Position numbers and translations under genes: made by a program. Below are positions 37,436 to 48,000 of a stretch of 64,000 nucleotides of DNA, piece by piece. The stretch lies in NCBI GenBank assembly GCA_005503215.1, contig SCNS01000006.1:124001-188000 (forward strand). Reading direction: 5' to 3'. The notes beneath the pieces are model-generated. The model did not search any database. It was given only the letters and a program-made list of their open reading frames with translations, and was not told where the DNA came from. This DNA comes from Sphingomonadaceae bacterium 3R27C6 (GTDB lineage Bacteria; Pseudomonadota; Alphaproteobacteria; Sphingomonadales; Sphingomonadaceae). Numbering within the stretch: position 1 is the stretch's first letter; the number at the start of each line of letters is the position of its first letter.

Positions 37436-38458
37436 TTAGCGTACGCTCATCGCCGCACGGACGGAATGTCCGAAAGAGGTCGGGCGAATAATTTCGAGGG
37501 CCCGCTGCTGGCTCAAAGTCATTTCGGTGGTCAGCCACGCAGCGAAACGGCGCGCCGGCGAGCAGGCATTGCCAGGCCGGTTCGCGAGAATGCGATAGCT
37601 GGCCCCGGTGATGGGAGCGAAGTCGGTAGCTGCGATCAATTCCCCGCGCTCGAGCATCCGGTTCACCAGCACGGCCCGTCCGATGGCAATCCCATGGCCA
37701 CTCATGGCTGCGTGATAGGCGAGGACGGCAAGATTGAAGTGACGATTGCTCGTCGCACGGCCGTTCCAGTCCGGATTGACACTGGTCCACGCATCCCATT
37801 CGAAATCGCGCGGCCCACCGACCCACGGCACATCGTCATGCAGGCGGGTGATGACTGCGCGTGGGCCACTTTCCAATATGTCTTCGCGATAGGCGGGCGA
37901 ACATACGGGCATGATCATTTCCTGGACCTTGCCGAGCTCGCTGAGCCCTTTGATAGGCTCCTGCTGGTAATCGATGATGATATCGATTTCCTCATCTTCC
38001 ATCCGTTCGAGGGACGTCGGCACGAGTTCTGCGCGGACGCTGAGCTCGATGTCGGGATACTCCTCGTAGAAGGCATCAAGATGGGGCATCAGCCATTCGG
38101 TGGCGAGCGAGGGCAGGCAGCTGACAACGAGCGTTCGGCGCTGGGCCCTGTCGAACCGACTCAGGGCGTCGATCATCGTTACGGCGATGCTGTTCATGGC
38201 CTCAAGCAGGGACTCGCCGGCCATGGTCAAAGCAACTCCGCCATATTGGCGCCGGAACAAGGGGGTACCAAGGCGTCCTTCCAGACGCTGGACGCGCTGA
38301 CTGACGGCGCCTTGAGTCACGCCAAGGCGTTTTGCCGCGGCCGTTATCGAACCCAGGCGAGCGGCCGAACGAAAGATCCACAAATCCGATAGGGTTTGTG
38401 GGTCAACGCGGACCATTTCATCCTGAATCGGGGCGACATTGGTCATGCTGATTGCCAT
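37436..38458 (-). CDS. LysR-family transcriptional regulator
   Basis: This protein of about 340 aa has LWIFRSAARLGSITAAAKRLGVTQGAVSQRVQRLEGRLGTPLFRR as helix-turn-helix and a standard effector domain with SCLPSLATEWLMPHL. It resembles the GcvA/AmpR-like branch. I take ATG 38458; ATG 38446 is equally possible. It is divergent from the M28 peptidase gene, and a T-N11-A palindrome lies 46-60 bp upstream of its start, so it likely regulates the divergent peptidase locus and itself. The ligase gene follows it after 73 bp. Confidence 0.92.
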   Translation of the reverse strand: MAISMTNVAPIQDEMVRVDPQTLSDLWIFRSAARLGSITAAAKRLGVTQGAVSQRVQRLEGRLGTPLFRRQYGGVALTMAGESLLEAMNSIAVTMIDALSRFDRAQRRTLVVSCLPSLATEWLMPHLDAFYEEYPDIELSVRAELVPTSLERMEDEEIDIIIDYQQEPIKGLSELGKVQEMIMPVCSPAYREDILESGPRAVITRLHDDVPWVGGPRDFEWDAWTSVNPDWNGRATSNRHFNLAVLAYHAAMSGHGIAIGRAVLVNRMLERGELIAATDFAPITGASYRILANRPGNACSPARRFAAWLTTEMTLSQQRALEIIRPTSFGHSVRAAMSVR

Positions 38459-38503
38459 CACCGCAGCATAAGAGATTATAAAACAGCGTTTATTTGTTTG
38501 ATT

Positions 38504-38518
38504 TTGTTAGCCTAACAA
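38504..38518. promoter_or_regulatory. LysR-type operator TTGTTAGCCTAACAA between divergent genes
   Basis: Perfect 7-base arms (38504-38510 and 38512-38518) around one central C fit the T-N11-A rule. The site lies 46-60 bp upstream of the divergent LysR gene and about 295 bp from the peptidase start. The surrounding DNA (about 38475-38530) is AT-rich compared with the flanking genes, as expected for a promoter. Confidence 0.55.
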
Positions 38519-38810
38519 GTGTTTGTTATTTGTCAAGTCCGGGTCGGCGCGTGGAATGGGAGCGCGGTGGCCGTGCCCCGCTCCATCGGCTCTCAGCTAA
38601 TGGCACCAATAGATTTGACAGGGTTTCCCGCGCTGCGGACGCTGATCACAAGCAGGGATAAGTCGTGGCGCCCGCCCGGGATGACGACCGGCGGGCGCAA
38701 CACTTCCGAACGGACTGTCGTGTGTACGCCAAGCGATCGACCTGAATGGTCCACTCGGCGGTCAGCGTTTGATGCGGCAGTTCTGGCGTGCGATTTGAGG
38801 GGCATACTGC
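38519..38810. other. Gap upstream of the M28 peptidase; contains a strong hairpin
   Basis: No gene is recognised. A 9-bp perfect stem (38668-38676 with 38690-38698, 13-base loop) of C/G-rich sequence lies about 110 bp before the peptidase ATG. It could be a 5'-leader structure or an old terminator. No T-tract follows it. Confidence 0.4.
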
Positions 38811-40445
38811 ATGATGAGATTCGTATTCTTGGCTACCGCAGTTGCCCTAGCGCACCCGGTTTTACCCGCAGCGGCATCGGAAGCGGACGGAGCGGCGAAC
38901 CATGCCCCGTTGGACGCGATCGTCGACGAAGCGAGTAACCGTTCTGAAGTCATGCGCATCGCGCAATATCTCACCGATGTCATCGGCGCGAGGCTGACCA
39001 ATTCCCCGGGGATGCGCGCGGCCGAAGACTGGACGGCAGGCAAGTTCCGGCAGTGGGGGATGGAAAATGTGCGCAAGGAGGGAGTCGAATTCGGGCGAGG
39101 ATGGTCGAATAGCAGCGTCGGCGCCCGGATGGTAACGCCGCGTCGGCTTCAACTGACCGCTGCGCCGCTTGCGTGGACGCCGGGCACCGGCGGACCCGTG
39201 ACCGCGCCTGTCGTAGTGGCGCCGCTGCTCGATGAACAGTCCTTTGCCTCCTACCGCGGAAAACTCAAGGGGCGCATAGTCCTCGTTTCCGGACCGCGGC
39301 AGATTGAGGATGCGATTGCACCGGCCTTCAGGCGCTGGACTGACGAGGAGCTCGCGAAGCGCGGCGAATACGATCTGCCCAACGGCGGTGAAGACGATGG
39401 GAGTGCTTCATTGGTTCGCCGGATCGTCTTCGCTTCGGCGCGCGACGCCTTTCTGAAGGAGGAGGGCGCGCTTGCCTTCGTCTCCATGTCCGGACGCGAC
39501 AACAAGCTTGTCCATGGACAATATAGCGGCTTCGAGATCGGAAAAACGCCTGCGGTGCCGGGGTTCGAGCTCGCTGCGGAAGACTATCGCCGCCTCGTCC
39601 GGCTCGCGAACATGGGAGCTTCGCCGACGCTCGAACTCGAGAGCAAGAATGCCTATCATGACGAGGACGGCAAGACATATAGCATCCTGGCGGATATCCC
39701 CGGCGCAAATCCCCGCGACGGCTATATCCTGGCCGGGGCGCATCTCGACAGCTGGGCCGTGGGGGATGGAGCTGCCGACAATGCAGCGGGGGTCGCCGTG
39801 GTCATGGAAGCGGCGCGTATCATCAAGGCGCTGAATATCCGGCCCAGGCGCACCATAAGGTTTGCACTTTGGGCTGGAGAGGAGCAGGGGCTGTTCGGCT
39901 CGTTGCACTATGTCGAAACGTATGTCGCGACACGCACCGTCGATCCGGCCGTGCCTGCTGGCCTCAGGAGATACGCTTGGGCAAAATCCTATCCCGTCAT
40001 TCCCGGGCGCGATTATCGAACGCTATCGGTCTATTTCAATATGGATAACGGATCCGGCCGCATCCGGGGCATAAACACGCAGGGAAATCTCGGCGTCGTG
40101 CCCCTGTTCCGGAAATGGCTGGCACCGTTCGAGGCAATGGGCGCTTCGACCGTTTCAGCGCGGCGGTCGCCTGCCACGGATCATTTCTTCTTCGATGCCG
40201 TTGGAATTCCCGCCTTCCAGTTCATCCAGGATCCGCTGGATTATGCTTCGACGGTTCATCACACCGATGCCGACACCTACGACCATCTGAAATCCGAAGA
40301 TTTGCGGCAATCGGCAATCGTTCTGGCATCGATTCTGGTCGAGGCCGCCAACGCTCCCGATCTTCTGCCGCGTGTCCCGCTGCCCACCGCGCCCAGGGCG
40401 CCAGATGGTCAGTACCCATATCCAGAACGCAGGGCCAATCGCTGA
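38811..40445 (+). CDS. M28-family zinc peptidase, exported
   Basis: This 544-aa protein has a signal peptide (MMRFVFLATAVALAHPVLPAAASE). A protease-associated-type insert follows in the middle, and then the M28 catalytic domain: AGAHLDSWAVGDGAADNAAG (H about 311, D about 318), ALWAGEEQGLFGS (E about 356-357) and VHHTDADTYDHL (H about 483). The M28 group hydrolyses peptides from the amino or carboxy end with two zinc ions; substrate class cannot be told from sequence. It is probably periplasmic. GAGGGG precedes the ATG. It is the first gene of the plus-strand catabolic series. Confidence 0.93.
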   Translation: MMRFVFLATAVALAHPVLPAAASEADGAANHAPLDAIVDEASNRSEVMRIAQYLTDVIGARLTNSPGMRAAEDWTAGKFRQWGMENVRKEGVEFGRGWSNSSVGARMVTPRRLQLTAAPLAWTPGTGGPVTAPVVVAPLLDEQSFASYRGKLKGRIVLVSGPRQIEDAIAPAFRRWTDEELAKRGEYDLPNGGEDDGSASLVRRIVFASARDAFLKEEGALAFVSMSGRDNKLVHGQYSGFEIGKTPAVPGFELAAEDYRRLVRLANMGASPTLELESKNAYHDEDGKTYSILADIPGANPRDGYILAGAHLDSWAVGDGAADNAAGVAVVMEAARIIKALNIRPRRTIRFALWAGEEQGLFGSLHYVETYVATRTVDPAVPAGLRRYAWAKSYPVIPGRDYRTLSVYFNMDNGSGRIRGINTQGNLGVVPLFRKWLAPFEAMGASTVSARRSPATDHFFFDAVGIPAFQFIQDPLDYASTVHHTDADTYDHLKSEDLRQSAIVLASILVEAANAPDLLPRVPLPTAPRAPDGQYPYPERRANR

Positions 40446-41000
40446 CGCAAGGTATCTCGGTCAAGGGTGGAACGGGCTGCGAGGCGGAGCGCCCATGATA
40501 TATACACCGCTGTGAAGGCAGTCACCCATGGCAGTGGTGGTTTGGCGTCGCTCCTATCGGCAAGCCGGTTGCCGGAGAACGAGCACCAGCTGCCGGTATC
40601 CTCCTTTAAACGCGGGCCGTGCCCTATCGTGAAGGGGGAGGCTGTTGCCGTGGAAAGGGCTGCGCAAGCCTCGCCCAAGTAACGGGAGCGACCAGATGTG
40701 TTCGGGCACCATTTATGACGCCGCTCGTCATATGCTTTCCGCTGCGGACGGAATTGTCCGCAGAAGCCGGTGCCAATTCGTCTTCCCAGACCTGCGCCGG
40801 AGTTCCCGGCACGATCCAGCTAATGACCCTAATAGGAAAGAAGGGGTATCGCTTACGGAGGCTGTCGGCAACTCAATGCAAATGGAGTTCGCGCTGTTTC
40901 CGCAAAAGCTGCCCGCGCATCAGGCGGGGCATTTGACCGTGCATGGCAGCGCGGGGGCGGGCGATGCCGGGCTGGCGCCCGCTGAGGCGATGATCCTTTG
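40446..41000. other. Gap between M28 peptidase and amidohydrolase
   Basis: About 555 bp contain no gene that I can identify. A plus-strand frame ending at a TGA (40999-41001) overlaps the amidohydrolase ATG by one base and has a protein-like tail (FALFPQKLPAHQAGHLTVHGSAGAGDAG), so it could be the end of a decayed gene. A perfect 8-bp stem (40742-40749 with 40756-40763, CTGCGGAC/GTCCGCAG) is the only clear structure. Confidence 0.4.
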
Positions 41001-42662
41001 ATGGCGCGCGATATCACTCGCCGATGCGTCATGGCGGCGGGCGCATCGGCTTTGCTCTGGGGCCGGGCGTTCGCAAAATCTCCGTCGCTCGATATTGCCC
41101 TCGTGAATGCCCGCGTCTGGACCGGGACGCCCGGCACGATGAGCGACGCGGTGGGGATTTCGGGCAACCGGATTGCAGTTGTCGGAGCCGCAGCGGTTCG
41201 CAGAGCCTCAGGTAAAACGACGCGAGTCGTCGATTTGCAGGGCGCGCTCGTCATGCCGGCCTTCATCGAGAATCACACGCATTTCCTCAAGGGCGCGCTG
41301 GCGCTGGCGCAGCCGGAATTGCTTGGTGCTCGCTCACGCGGCGATTTTGCGAAGCGTATCGGCCGGGCCGCGCGCATGAATCCAGGGCAGTGGATCACCG
41401 GCCAGAGCTGGGACGAGGAACGGATGGGGGGGGCATTGCCCACTCGCGAGTGGATCGACGCAGTGACTCCGGACACGCCGGTGGCAGTTCCGCGGTCGGA
41501 CCTACACATGCTGCTTCTCAATGGCGCGGCGCTCAAACTGGCCGGGATCGACCGCAACACGCCGGATCCCGAGGGCGGCGTGATCATCCGCGATCCGTCG
41601 GGCGAGCCGACCGGCATTCTCAAGGATAATGCGAAGCAGTTGGTCGAGCGGGTGATTCCCGCGCCGTCGCCCGCACAGGAGGCGGCCGCCCTTCGCGCAG
41701 CGATCGCTCTGGGCCACGCGCATGGCATTGCGCAGTGCCATATTCCCGAAATCGACTGGGCAGCACATGAGGCACTGCGTCGAGCGCCGATCGCTCGCGA
41801 GCAGGGCATGCGTTTCAATTCGATGGTGCCAATCCAGGACTGGCGCAAGATTGCAGCGACGATAGCTGAAGAAGGGCGGGGCGATGCCTGGGTCCGCTGG
41901 GGCGGTGTCAAGGGGCTGGCCGACGGATCGCTCGGGTCGAGAACGGCTCTCTTTTATGCGCCGTACAGCGATGCGCCCAACTGGTCGGGCGTTCGCATAT
42001 TGCCCCTCGACGAGCTTCGCGACCTTGTCGACGGAGCCGATCGGGCCGGACTGCAGATCGCCGTTCACGCGATCGGGGACCGGGCCAACGACGACGTCCT
42101 CGATGTCTTCGAAGCGGTTGCGAAAAAGAACGGCGGGCGTGACCGGCGCTTCCGCATCGAACATGCCCAGCATGTCCGGCCCGCGACGATACCCAGATTT
42201 TCGCGACAGGGCGTCATTGCGTCGATGCAGCCCTACCATGCCATCGACGACGGCCGTTGGGCTGTGAAGCGGATCGGCGAAGATCGGCTTGATGGTACCT
42301 ATGCTTTCGAATCCTTCATCCGGAGCGGCGCGCATGTGACATTTGGTTCCGATTGGCCCGTCGCTCCGCTCGATCCGATCCTGGGGATTCACGCGGCCGT
42401 CACCCGCGAAACCATCGACGGCGCAAATCCGGGGGGCTGGCTTCCGGAGCAGAAGGCCACGGTCGAGCAGGCCATGCGCGCCTATACGCTGGAGAATGCC
42501 TACGCCGGTTTCCAGGAACGCGTCGTGGGCCGGATCGCGCCCGGATATCTCGCCGACATCATCGTCCTCGATCAGGACATAACCCGTGTCGACGCGGAGC
42601 AGATCAAGGACACGAAAATCCTGCGAACCATCGTCGACGGAGTGGAGCGCTATGCGGTTTGA
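41001..42662 (+). CDS. Amidohydrolase family protein (YtcJ-like), Tat-exported
   Basis: This 553-aa protein starts with a twin-arginine type signal (DITRRCVMAAGASALLWG). A metal-dependent hydrolase fold of the YtcJ/imidazolonepropionase-like group follows: LVMPAFIENHTHFLKG (HxH about residue 91), QIAVHAIGDRAND, FRIEHAQHV and FGSDWPVAPLDPILGI. Related proteins hydrolyse amides, ureas or N-acyl amino acids. Only the ATG at 41001 gives a plausible signal start; its upstream ribosome-binding site is weak. The TonB receptor follows after 71 bp. Substrate is unknown, but an amide bond in the imported compound fits the locus. Confidence 0.9.
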   Translation: MARDITRRCVMAAGASALLWGRAFAKSPSLDIALVNARVWTGTPGTMSDAVGISGNRIAVVGAAAVRRASGKTTRVVDLQGALVMPAFIENHTHFLKGALALAQPELLGARSRGDFAKRIGRAARMNPGQWITGQSWDEERMGGALPTREWIDAVTPDTPVAVPRSDLHMLLLNGAALKLAGIDRNTPDPEGGVIIRDPSGEPTGILKDNAKQLVERVIPAPSPAQEAAALRAAIALGHAHGIAQCHIPEIDWAAHEALRRAPIAREQGMRFNSMVPIQDWRKIAATIAEEGRGDAWVRWGGVKGLADGSLGSRTALFYAPYSDAPNWSGVRILPLDELRDLVDGADRAGLQIAVHAIGDRANDDVLDVFEAVAKKNGGRDRRFRIEHAQHVRPATIPRFSRQGVIASMQPYHAIDDGRWAVKRIGEDRLDGTYAFESFIRSGAHVTFGSDWPVAPLDPILGIHAAVTRETIDGANPGGWLPEQKATVEQAMRAYTLENAYAGFQERVVGRIAPGYLADIIVLDQDITRVDAEQIKDTKILRTIVDGVERYAV

Positions 42663-42733
42663 GCCAGACTCGAGGGGGCAGGAATCGAAGCTAAAAGAAT
42701 AAAGTCAGAATTTATGAGGGGGATAAGGAAATC

Positions 42734-44917
42734 ATGAAGAAGACCATATTCACGAGACATATTCTCATCGCATCGACATCCGCGCTGGCCGCGCTCGCGA
42801 CGCCGGTTTTCGCGCAGGACGCCGCATTGGCGTCGGACCGAGAGGATGCTGATGATATCGTCGTCACGGCGCAGCGGAACAACCAGACCCAGGTCTCGCG
42901 GACCGGTTCGCTCGGCGCCCTTGGCGATCAGGACGCGATGAGCACGCCGTTTGCCGTCAAATCCTACAACGAGGCGCTGATCCTCAATCAACAGGCGACG
43001 TCGCTTGGCGAGGTTCTGGAAAACGACCCGTCGGTTCGTATGTCGCGCGGCTTCGGCGTGGCGGCGGAATCCTTCGTGATCCGCGGGTTCACCTTGTTCG
43101 GCGAAGATATCGCGATCGACGGATTATATGGCATCACGCCGCGTCAGCTCATCTCGCCTGAGCTATATGATCAGGTGCAGATCCTCAACGGATCGAGCGC
43201 CTTCCTCTTCGGCGCTTCGCCCGGCACCAGCGGGCTTGGGGGGACGGTCAGTGTGCGACCGAAGCGCGCGCAATCGAAGCCGATCAACCGCCTCACCGCC
43301 AATTTCCAGTCGAGCAAGCATTTCGGCGGCTCGTTCGATTTCGGTCGGCGCTTTGGCGATAACGATCAGTTCGGTGTGCGGATTAATGGAGCAGGGCGCT
43401 GGGGCGATATCGCGGTCGACGATGAATATCGCAGCTCGGTCGTGCTCGGCACGGGCCTGGACTGGCGGAGCGATCGCCTCCGTGTGTCGCTCGATCTCGC
43501 CTACCAGCGCGTGAAGGTGTCGTACATGCGCCCGAACGTCCAACTGGCGTTCAACGTCACCGAAATTCCCGACGTCCCCGACGTTTCGCGCAACTATGGC
43601 CAGCCCTGGCACTATACGACGATGCGCAGCATCTTCGGCGTCTTCAAGGCCGAGTATGACCTGACCGACGACATCATGGCCTATGCCGCCATTGGTGCCG
43701 CGGACGTCGCCGAGCGCGGTCTTTACCAGGGGCTGACGATAGACAACGCGGTGAGTACCGGCGATGCCTTCGTCACGGCAGTTAATGTACCGCGCAACGA
43801 CAACAACGAAGCAGGCCAGATCGGAATCCGCGGGAAATTCAGCACGGGCCCGGTCAACCACCAGTTCAACATCGGCGCCTCGCACCTGCGCCAGATGAAC
43901 CGCAATGCTTTCGAGTACAGCCGGCAGGACCGGGATCCGCTCGGCTCCAATGCGAATAATCTCTACGAACCGGTCGTGGTCGCCGTGCCGGCCCTGGACT
44001 TCTTCGCCGCCGGCGATCCCGATGACCCGCTCAAGGCGTTCGGGACGCGTATGACGAGCTTCTTCGTTTCCGATACGCTCGGTTTCCTCGATGACCGGCT
44101 GCTCCTGACGGTGGGCGCGCGGCATCAGAAGCTCGACATCCAGCCCTATTTCAATACGACGGGCGAGCCTGATCTCACGACAGCCTACAAGAAGAATGCC
44201 ACCACCCCGGTCGTGGGCGTTGTCGTCAAGCCGTCCGAGAATCTGTCCTTTTACGCCAACCGCATCGAGGGTTTGACGCAGGGCCCGACGGCGCCGGCGG
44301 GTACCACCAACAGCGGCGAAGTGTTCCCGCCCTTCCGGTCGGTCCAATATGAACTGGGGGTCAAGGTTGAAATCGGCGCTGTCAATGCCTCTGTGGCGGT
44401 TTTCCAAACGTCGCGACCGCAGGGCATCATCGTCGGCAACACCTTCACGCTGGACGGAAAGCAGCGCAACAAGGGTCTGGAAATCAGCATCGACGGAGAA
44501 ATCGCGAAGGGCCTGCGGGTCATCACCGGTCTCTCGATTACCGATGCCAAGCAACTGAGCACGCAAGGCGGCCTGTTCGACGGCAACAAGGCGTTCGGCG
44601 TTCCTGACTATACCGCCAATGCCAACATCGAATGGGACCCGAGCTTCCTTCCCGGCCTGACGCTTACGGGACGCGTAGTCCAGACCGGCAAGCAATATTT
44701 CGACCAGGCGAACACCATGCGGTTGCCCAATTGGACGCGTCTCGATCTAGGCGCACGCTATGTTCTGGCGGCGAGCAATGTACCCGTCACCCTCCGCTTC
44801 AACATCGATAATGTCGCGAACCGTAGCTACTGGGCATCCACGTCGCCCGCCTTTGGTACCTACCTTATCCAAGGGCTGCCGCGGACGATCAAAATGTCCG
44901 CGACCGTCGATTTCTAG
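42734..44917 (+). CDS. TonB-dependent outer-membrane receptor (siderophore-type)
   Basis: This 727-aa protein has a signal peptide ending at VFAQ and DDIVVTAQRNNQTQVSRTGSLG as TonB-box region. The plug has FVIRGFTLFGEDIAIDGLYGITPRQ and QVQILNGSSAFLFGASPGTSGLGG, and the barrel ends in SATVDF. It is the FhuA/FpvA-like receptor group, used for siderophores and also for peptides and other bulky ligands. AAGGAA precedes the ATG. Enzymes that cut amides, peptides and esters lie on both sides, so it probably brings in the molecule they break down. Confidence 0.92.
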   Translation: MKKTIFTRHILIASTSALAALATPVFAQDAALASDREDADDIVVTAQRNNQTQVSRTGSLGALGDQDAMSTPFAVKSYNEALILNQQATSLGEVLENDPSVRMSRGFGVAAESFVIRGFTLFGEDIAIDGLYGITPRQLISPELYDQVQILNGSSAFLFGASPGTSGLGGTVSVRPKRAQSKPINRLTANFQSSKHFGGSFDFGRRFGDNDQFGVRINGAGRWGDIAVDDEYRSSVVLGTGLDWRSDRLRVSLDLAYQRVKVSYMRPNVQLAFNVTEIPDVPDVSRNYGQPWHYTTMRSIFGVFKAEYDLTDDIMAYAAIGAADVAERGLYQGLTIDNAVSTGDAFVTAVNVPRNDNNEAGQIGIRGKFSTGPVNHQFNIGASHLRQMNRNAFEYSRQDRDPLGSNANNLYEPVVVAVPALDFFAAGDPDDPLKAFGTRMTSFFVSDTLGFLDDRLLLTVGARHQKLDIQPYFNTTGEPDLTTAYKKNATTPVVGVVVKPSENLSFYANRIEGLTQGPTAPAGTTNSGEVFPPFRSVQYELGVKVEIGAVNASVAVFQTSRPQGIIVGNTFTLDGKQRNKGLEISIDGEIAKGLRVITGLSITDAKQLSTQGGLFDGNKAFGVPDYTANANIEWDPSFLPGLTLTGRVVQTGKQYFDQANTMRLPNWTRLDLGARYVLAASNVPVTLRFNIDNVANRSYWASTSPAFGTYLIQGLPRTIKMSATVDF

Positions 44918-44953
44918 AAACCGGATCGGAGGGCCCCTTCGGCGACGGCTTCC

Positions 44954-44970
44954 GCACGGGTACCCCGTGC
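44954..44970. other. Hairpin between receptor and TolB-amidohydrolase genes
   Basis: A 7-bp perfect stem (GCACGGG with CCCGTGC) with a 3-base loop lies 37 bp after the receptor stop and 43 bp before the next ATG. No T-tract follows, so it may set relative expression or protect the receptor mRNA end rather than terminate. Confidence 0.3.
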
Positions 44971-45012
44971 AGCCGTTGGAAGTCGGGCGCCTCCAAGGCC
45001 GCGAGGAAGAGA

Positions 45013-48000
45013 ATGAAGCGACTAATATTGGCAGCGGCCGTGAGTCTCGCCGCGATGACGTTAGCGGTGGTGCCCACGGCGGCTCAGGATGGGCCGTTGC
45101 CGCTTACGCCCGGACGGCATTTTAAATTTGAAGTGTCGAGCGGGACATGGATGTCGCTCACCATATCGCCGGACGGCAAGACGATCCTGTTCGATATGCT
45201 CGGAGAGCTTTATTCCATCCCGGCGAGCGGCGGCGATGCTGTCCCGGTCGCGACCGGCATCGCGTTCGAGGCGCAGCCGAGCTTTTCCCCCGACGGCAAA
45301 TTGATCGCTTATATCAGCGACCGCGAGCGTGGCGGAAACCTCTGGATTTCAAGGCCGGACGGTAGCGGCGCGCGCCGCATCACGGACGAATATCAGGCCG
45401 CGATGCGCAGCTCTCCCGAATGGAGTGCCGATGGCAAATCGATTTACGTCAGCCGTTATCGTCCTCCGCTCGATCGCTATGAACTCTGGCGGCACCCGAT
45501 CGACGGCTCGCCCGGCGAACTGGTCGTACCGATGCGAAAAGCGGAGGATGCACCGCGCAGTGAGTGGCAGAGCACGCTTGGCGCCATAGCATCGCCCGAC
45601 GGCAAATATCTCTACTTCGCGCGCCGCGTTGGCGACCTGTCCTACGACGATCCGGTTCCCTTCAGCATCGTGCGGCGCGACATCGCGACAGGAGCCGAAG
45701 AAAGCCTCATTGAGGATCCAAACGGGATCGACGCCTATTTCCGCCCGGTTATTTCACCCGATGGCCGCCTTCTCGCCTATGCGAAGCGCGAACTGGCGCG
45801 AACGACGCTGCGAATACGCGACCTTGCGTCCGGCAGCGACCGCGAACTCGGGCAGGCGTCCTACGATTTGACTAACGGCCTCGCCTGGCTCGACCTCATT
45901 CCACGCTACAGCTTCACGCCCGATAGCCGCGCAATTCTCATAGCCTATCAAGGCAAGATCGAACGGCGCCCCGTCGATGGAACGTCGGCGACCAACATCC
46001 CGTTCAGCGTCAAGCTCGATCTTGCCGCAGGACCTTCCACGCGCGTCCGCATTCGCGAGGAGACAGGTCCGGTCCGGGCAAGGTTGCCCATGGCTATGCA
46101 GCCGTCACCCGAGGGGAAGCGTATCGCCTTTGCGGCGCTTGGCAGCATCTATGTCCAACCGAGCGCTGGAGGCCGATCGCTCCGCCTGCCGATCAGCGGC
46201 GACGCGGCTTCGATGCCCGGCTGGAGTCCGGATGGCACGCGTATCACCTATGTGACCTGGAGTGAGGGCGCCGCCGGCGCGGTCTGGACGATCGCAGCCG
46301 ACGGTTCGGCGCCGCCTGAAAAGGTGAGTGATGTTCATGCCTTTTTCACATATCCCGTCTTTACGCCGGATGGGCGAACGATCCTTGCCGTTCGCTCGCC
46401 GGCTGCGGTACGCCAGCAGACCGTCTTTCAGTTCGGCACGATCCGGCAGGGCGAACTGGTGGCGCTTCCCGCAGCCGGCGGACCGGCGCGCGTCGTGGCT
46501 TCGGGGCAATTCGGTCAGCGCCCGCACTTTGTGAACGGACAGCCGAGCACGGTCTATCTGATGAACCCCTCAGGGCTCGTCGCCGTCGATATCGCCAGCG
46601 GAGCGCAACGACCGGTCGCGTCGATCAATGCCGAAGGTTTCTATTTCAGCGAAGCCCTCCGTCCCGCTGAAGATCTGCGGATCAGTCCCGACGGAAAATG
46701 GATCGCCGCGCAGACTGTCGAGCAACTTTACGTCATGCCGGTCCCTGGCGACCCCAAGGAGGCGATCGACCTTAGCCGGAAAGAAAGCCTCGCGCGTCGC
46801 ATCACCGACATCGGAGCCGACTTCTTCGAATGGTCCGCCGATGGCAGCCTGATCTGGTCGACGGGGAACTGGTTGTTCAAAATGCGGAACGCTTCTGCGG
46901 CGGCTCCCAAGCACTATGTCAATCTCGTTGCCGAATTGCCACGCGCGATACCGGCGGGGAGTCTGTTGCTGCGCGGTGCCCGCGCCCTCACCATGGCGAC
47001 CGGCGATCGGGTGATCGACGATGCCGACATTCTCATCACGGGCGACCGGATCGCCGCGATCGGTCCGCGCGGCACGATATCGGTGCCGGCGGGCGCCGCC
47101 ATACGCGAAATCGGCGGCGCAACGGTGGTGCCCGGTTTCATCGACGCTCATGATCACATGGGTTCGATCCGCCGCTCGGTCATCGGACATGAAGATTGGG
47201 GTCTGCGCGCGCGCCTGGCCTTCGGCATCACCACCTCCTTCGACCCCTCCACGCTGGGCATCGACCAGCTTGCGTACCAAGATGCCATCGACGCCGGGCT
47301 GATGGTTGGTCCGCGACTTCGTTCGACCGGACCGGCCCTTTTTTCCCGGGAACGTTTTGGCTCGCTGGACGATGCGCGCGCTGTTCTTCGCCGCTACAGG
47401 CAGGCGTGGGGCCTTCGAAACATCAAACAATATCGCGGCGAGAACCGCACGATCCGGCAATGGATCGCGATAGCCGCACGGGAGCAGGGACTCTTGCCGA
47501 CGACCGAGGGTAATCACAGCCCGACGCTGATGCTGACGCAGCTTCTCGATGGCTACGCCGGCAACGAACATGCGTTGCCGACGGCGCCGCTCCAGGAGGA
47601 TGTGATCAAGCTCTACGGTCTGGCGCGAACGAGTTACACCGCGACACTTTTGATCAGCGCTAGCGGTCCGACCGGCTGGTCCTATTATCACGGCAAATAT
47701 GATCCGGCGCACGACCCCAAGGTGCAACGCTTCTGGCCGAAGTTTGCGATCGAACAGCAGCTTATTCGGGGGCCTTTCGCGTCGCTCGAAGCCTCGCGCA
47801 TGCCCGCGCTGGCGGCGGATACGGCTAAGCTCGCCGCCAGCGGCGCGCTGGTCGGCATGGGGTCGCATGGCAATTGGCCGGGCGTAGGCTTCCACTATGA
47901 GATGGAAGCCCACACCCTCGGCGGCATGGCGCCCATGGCGATCCTGCACGCGGCAACCGCCGGGTCGGCGGAAACGATCGGCCGGCTCGACGACATGGGA

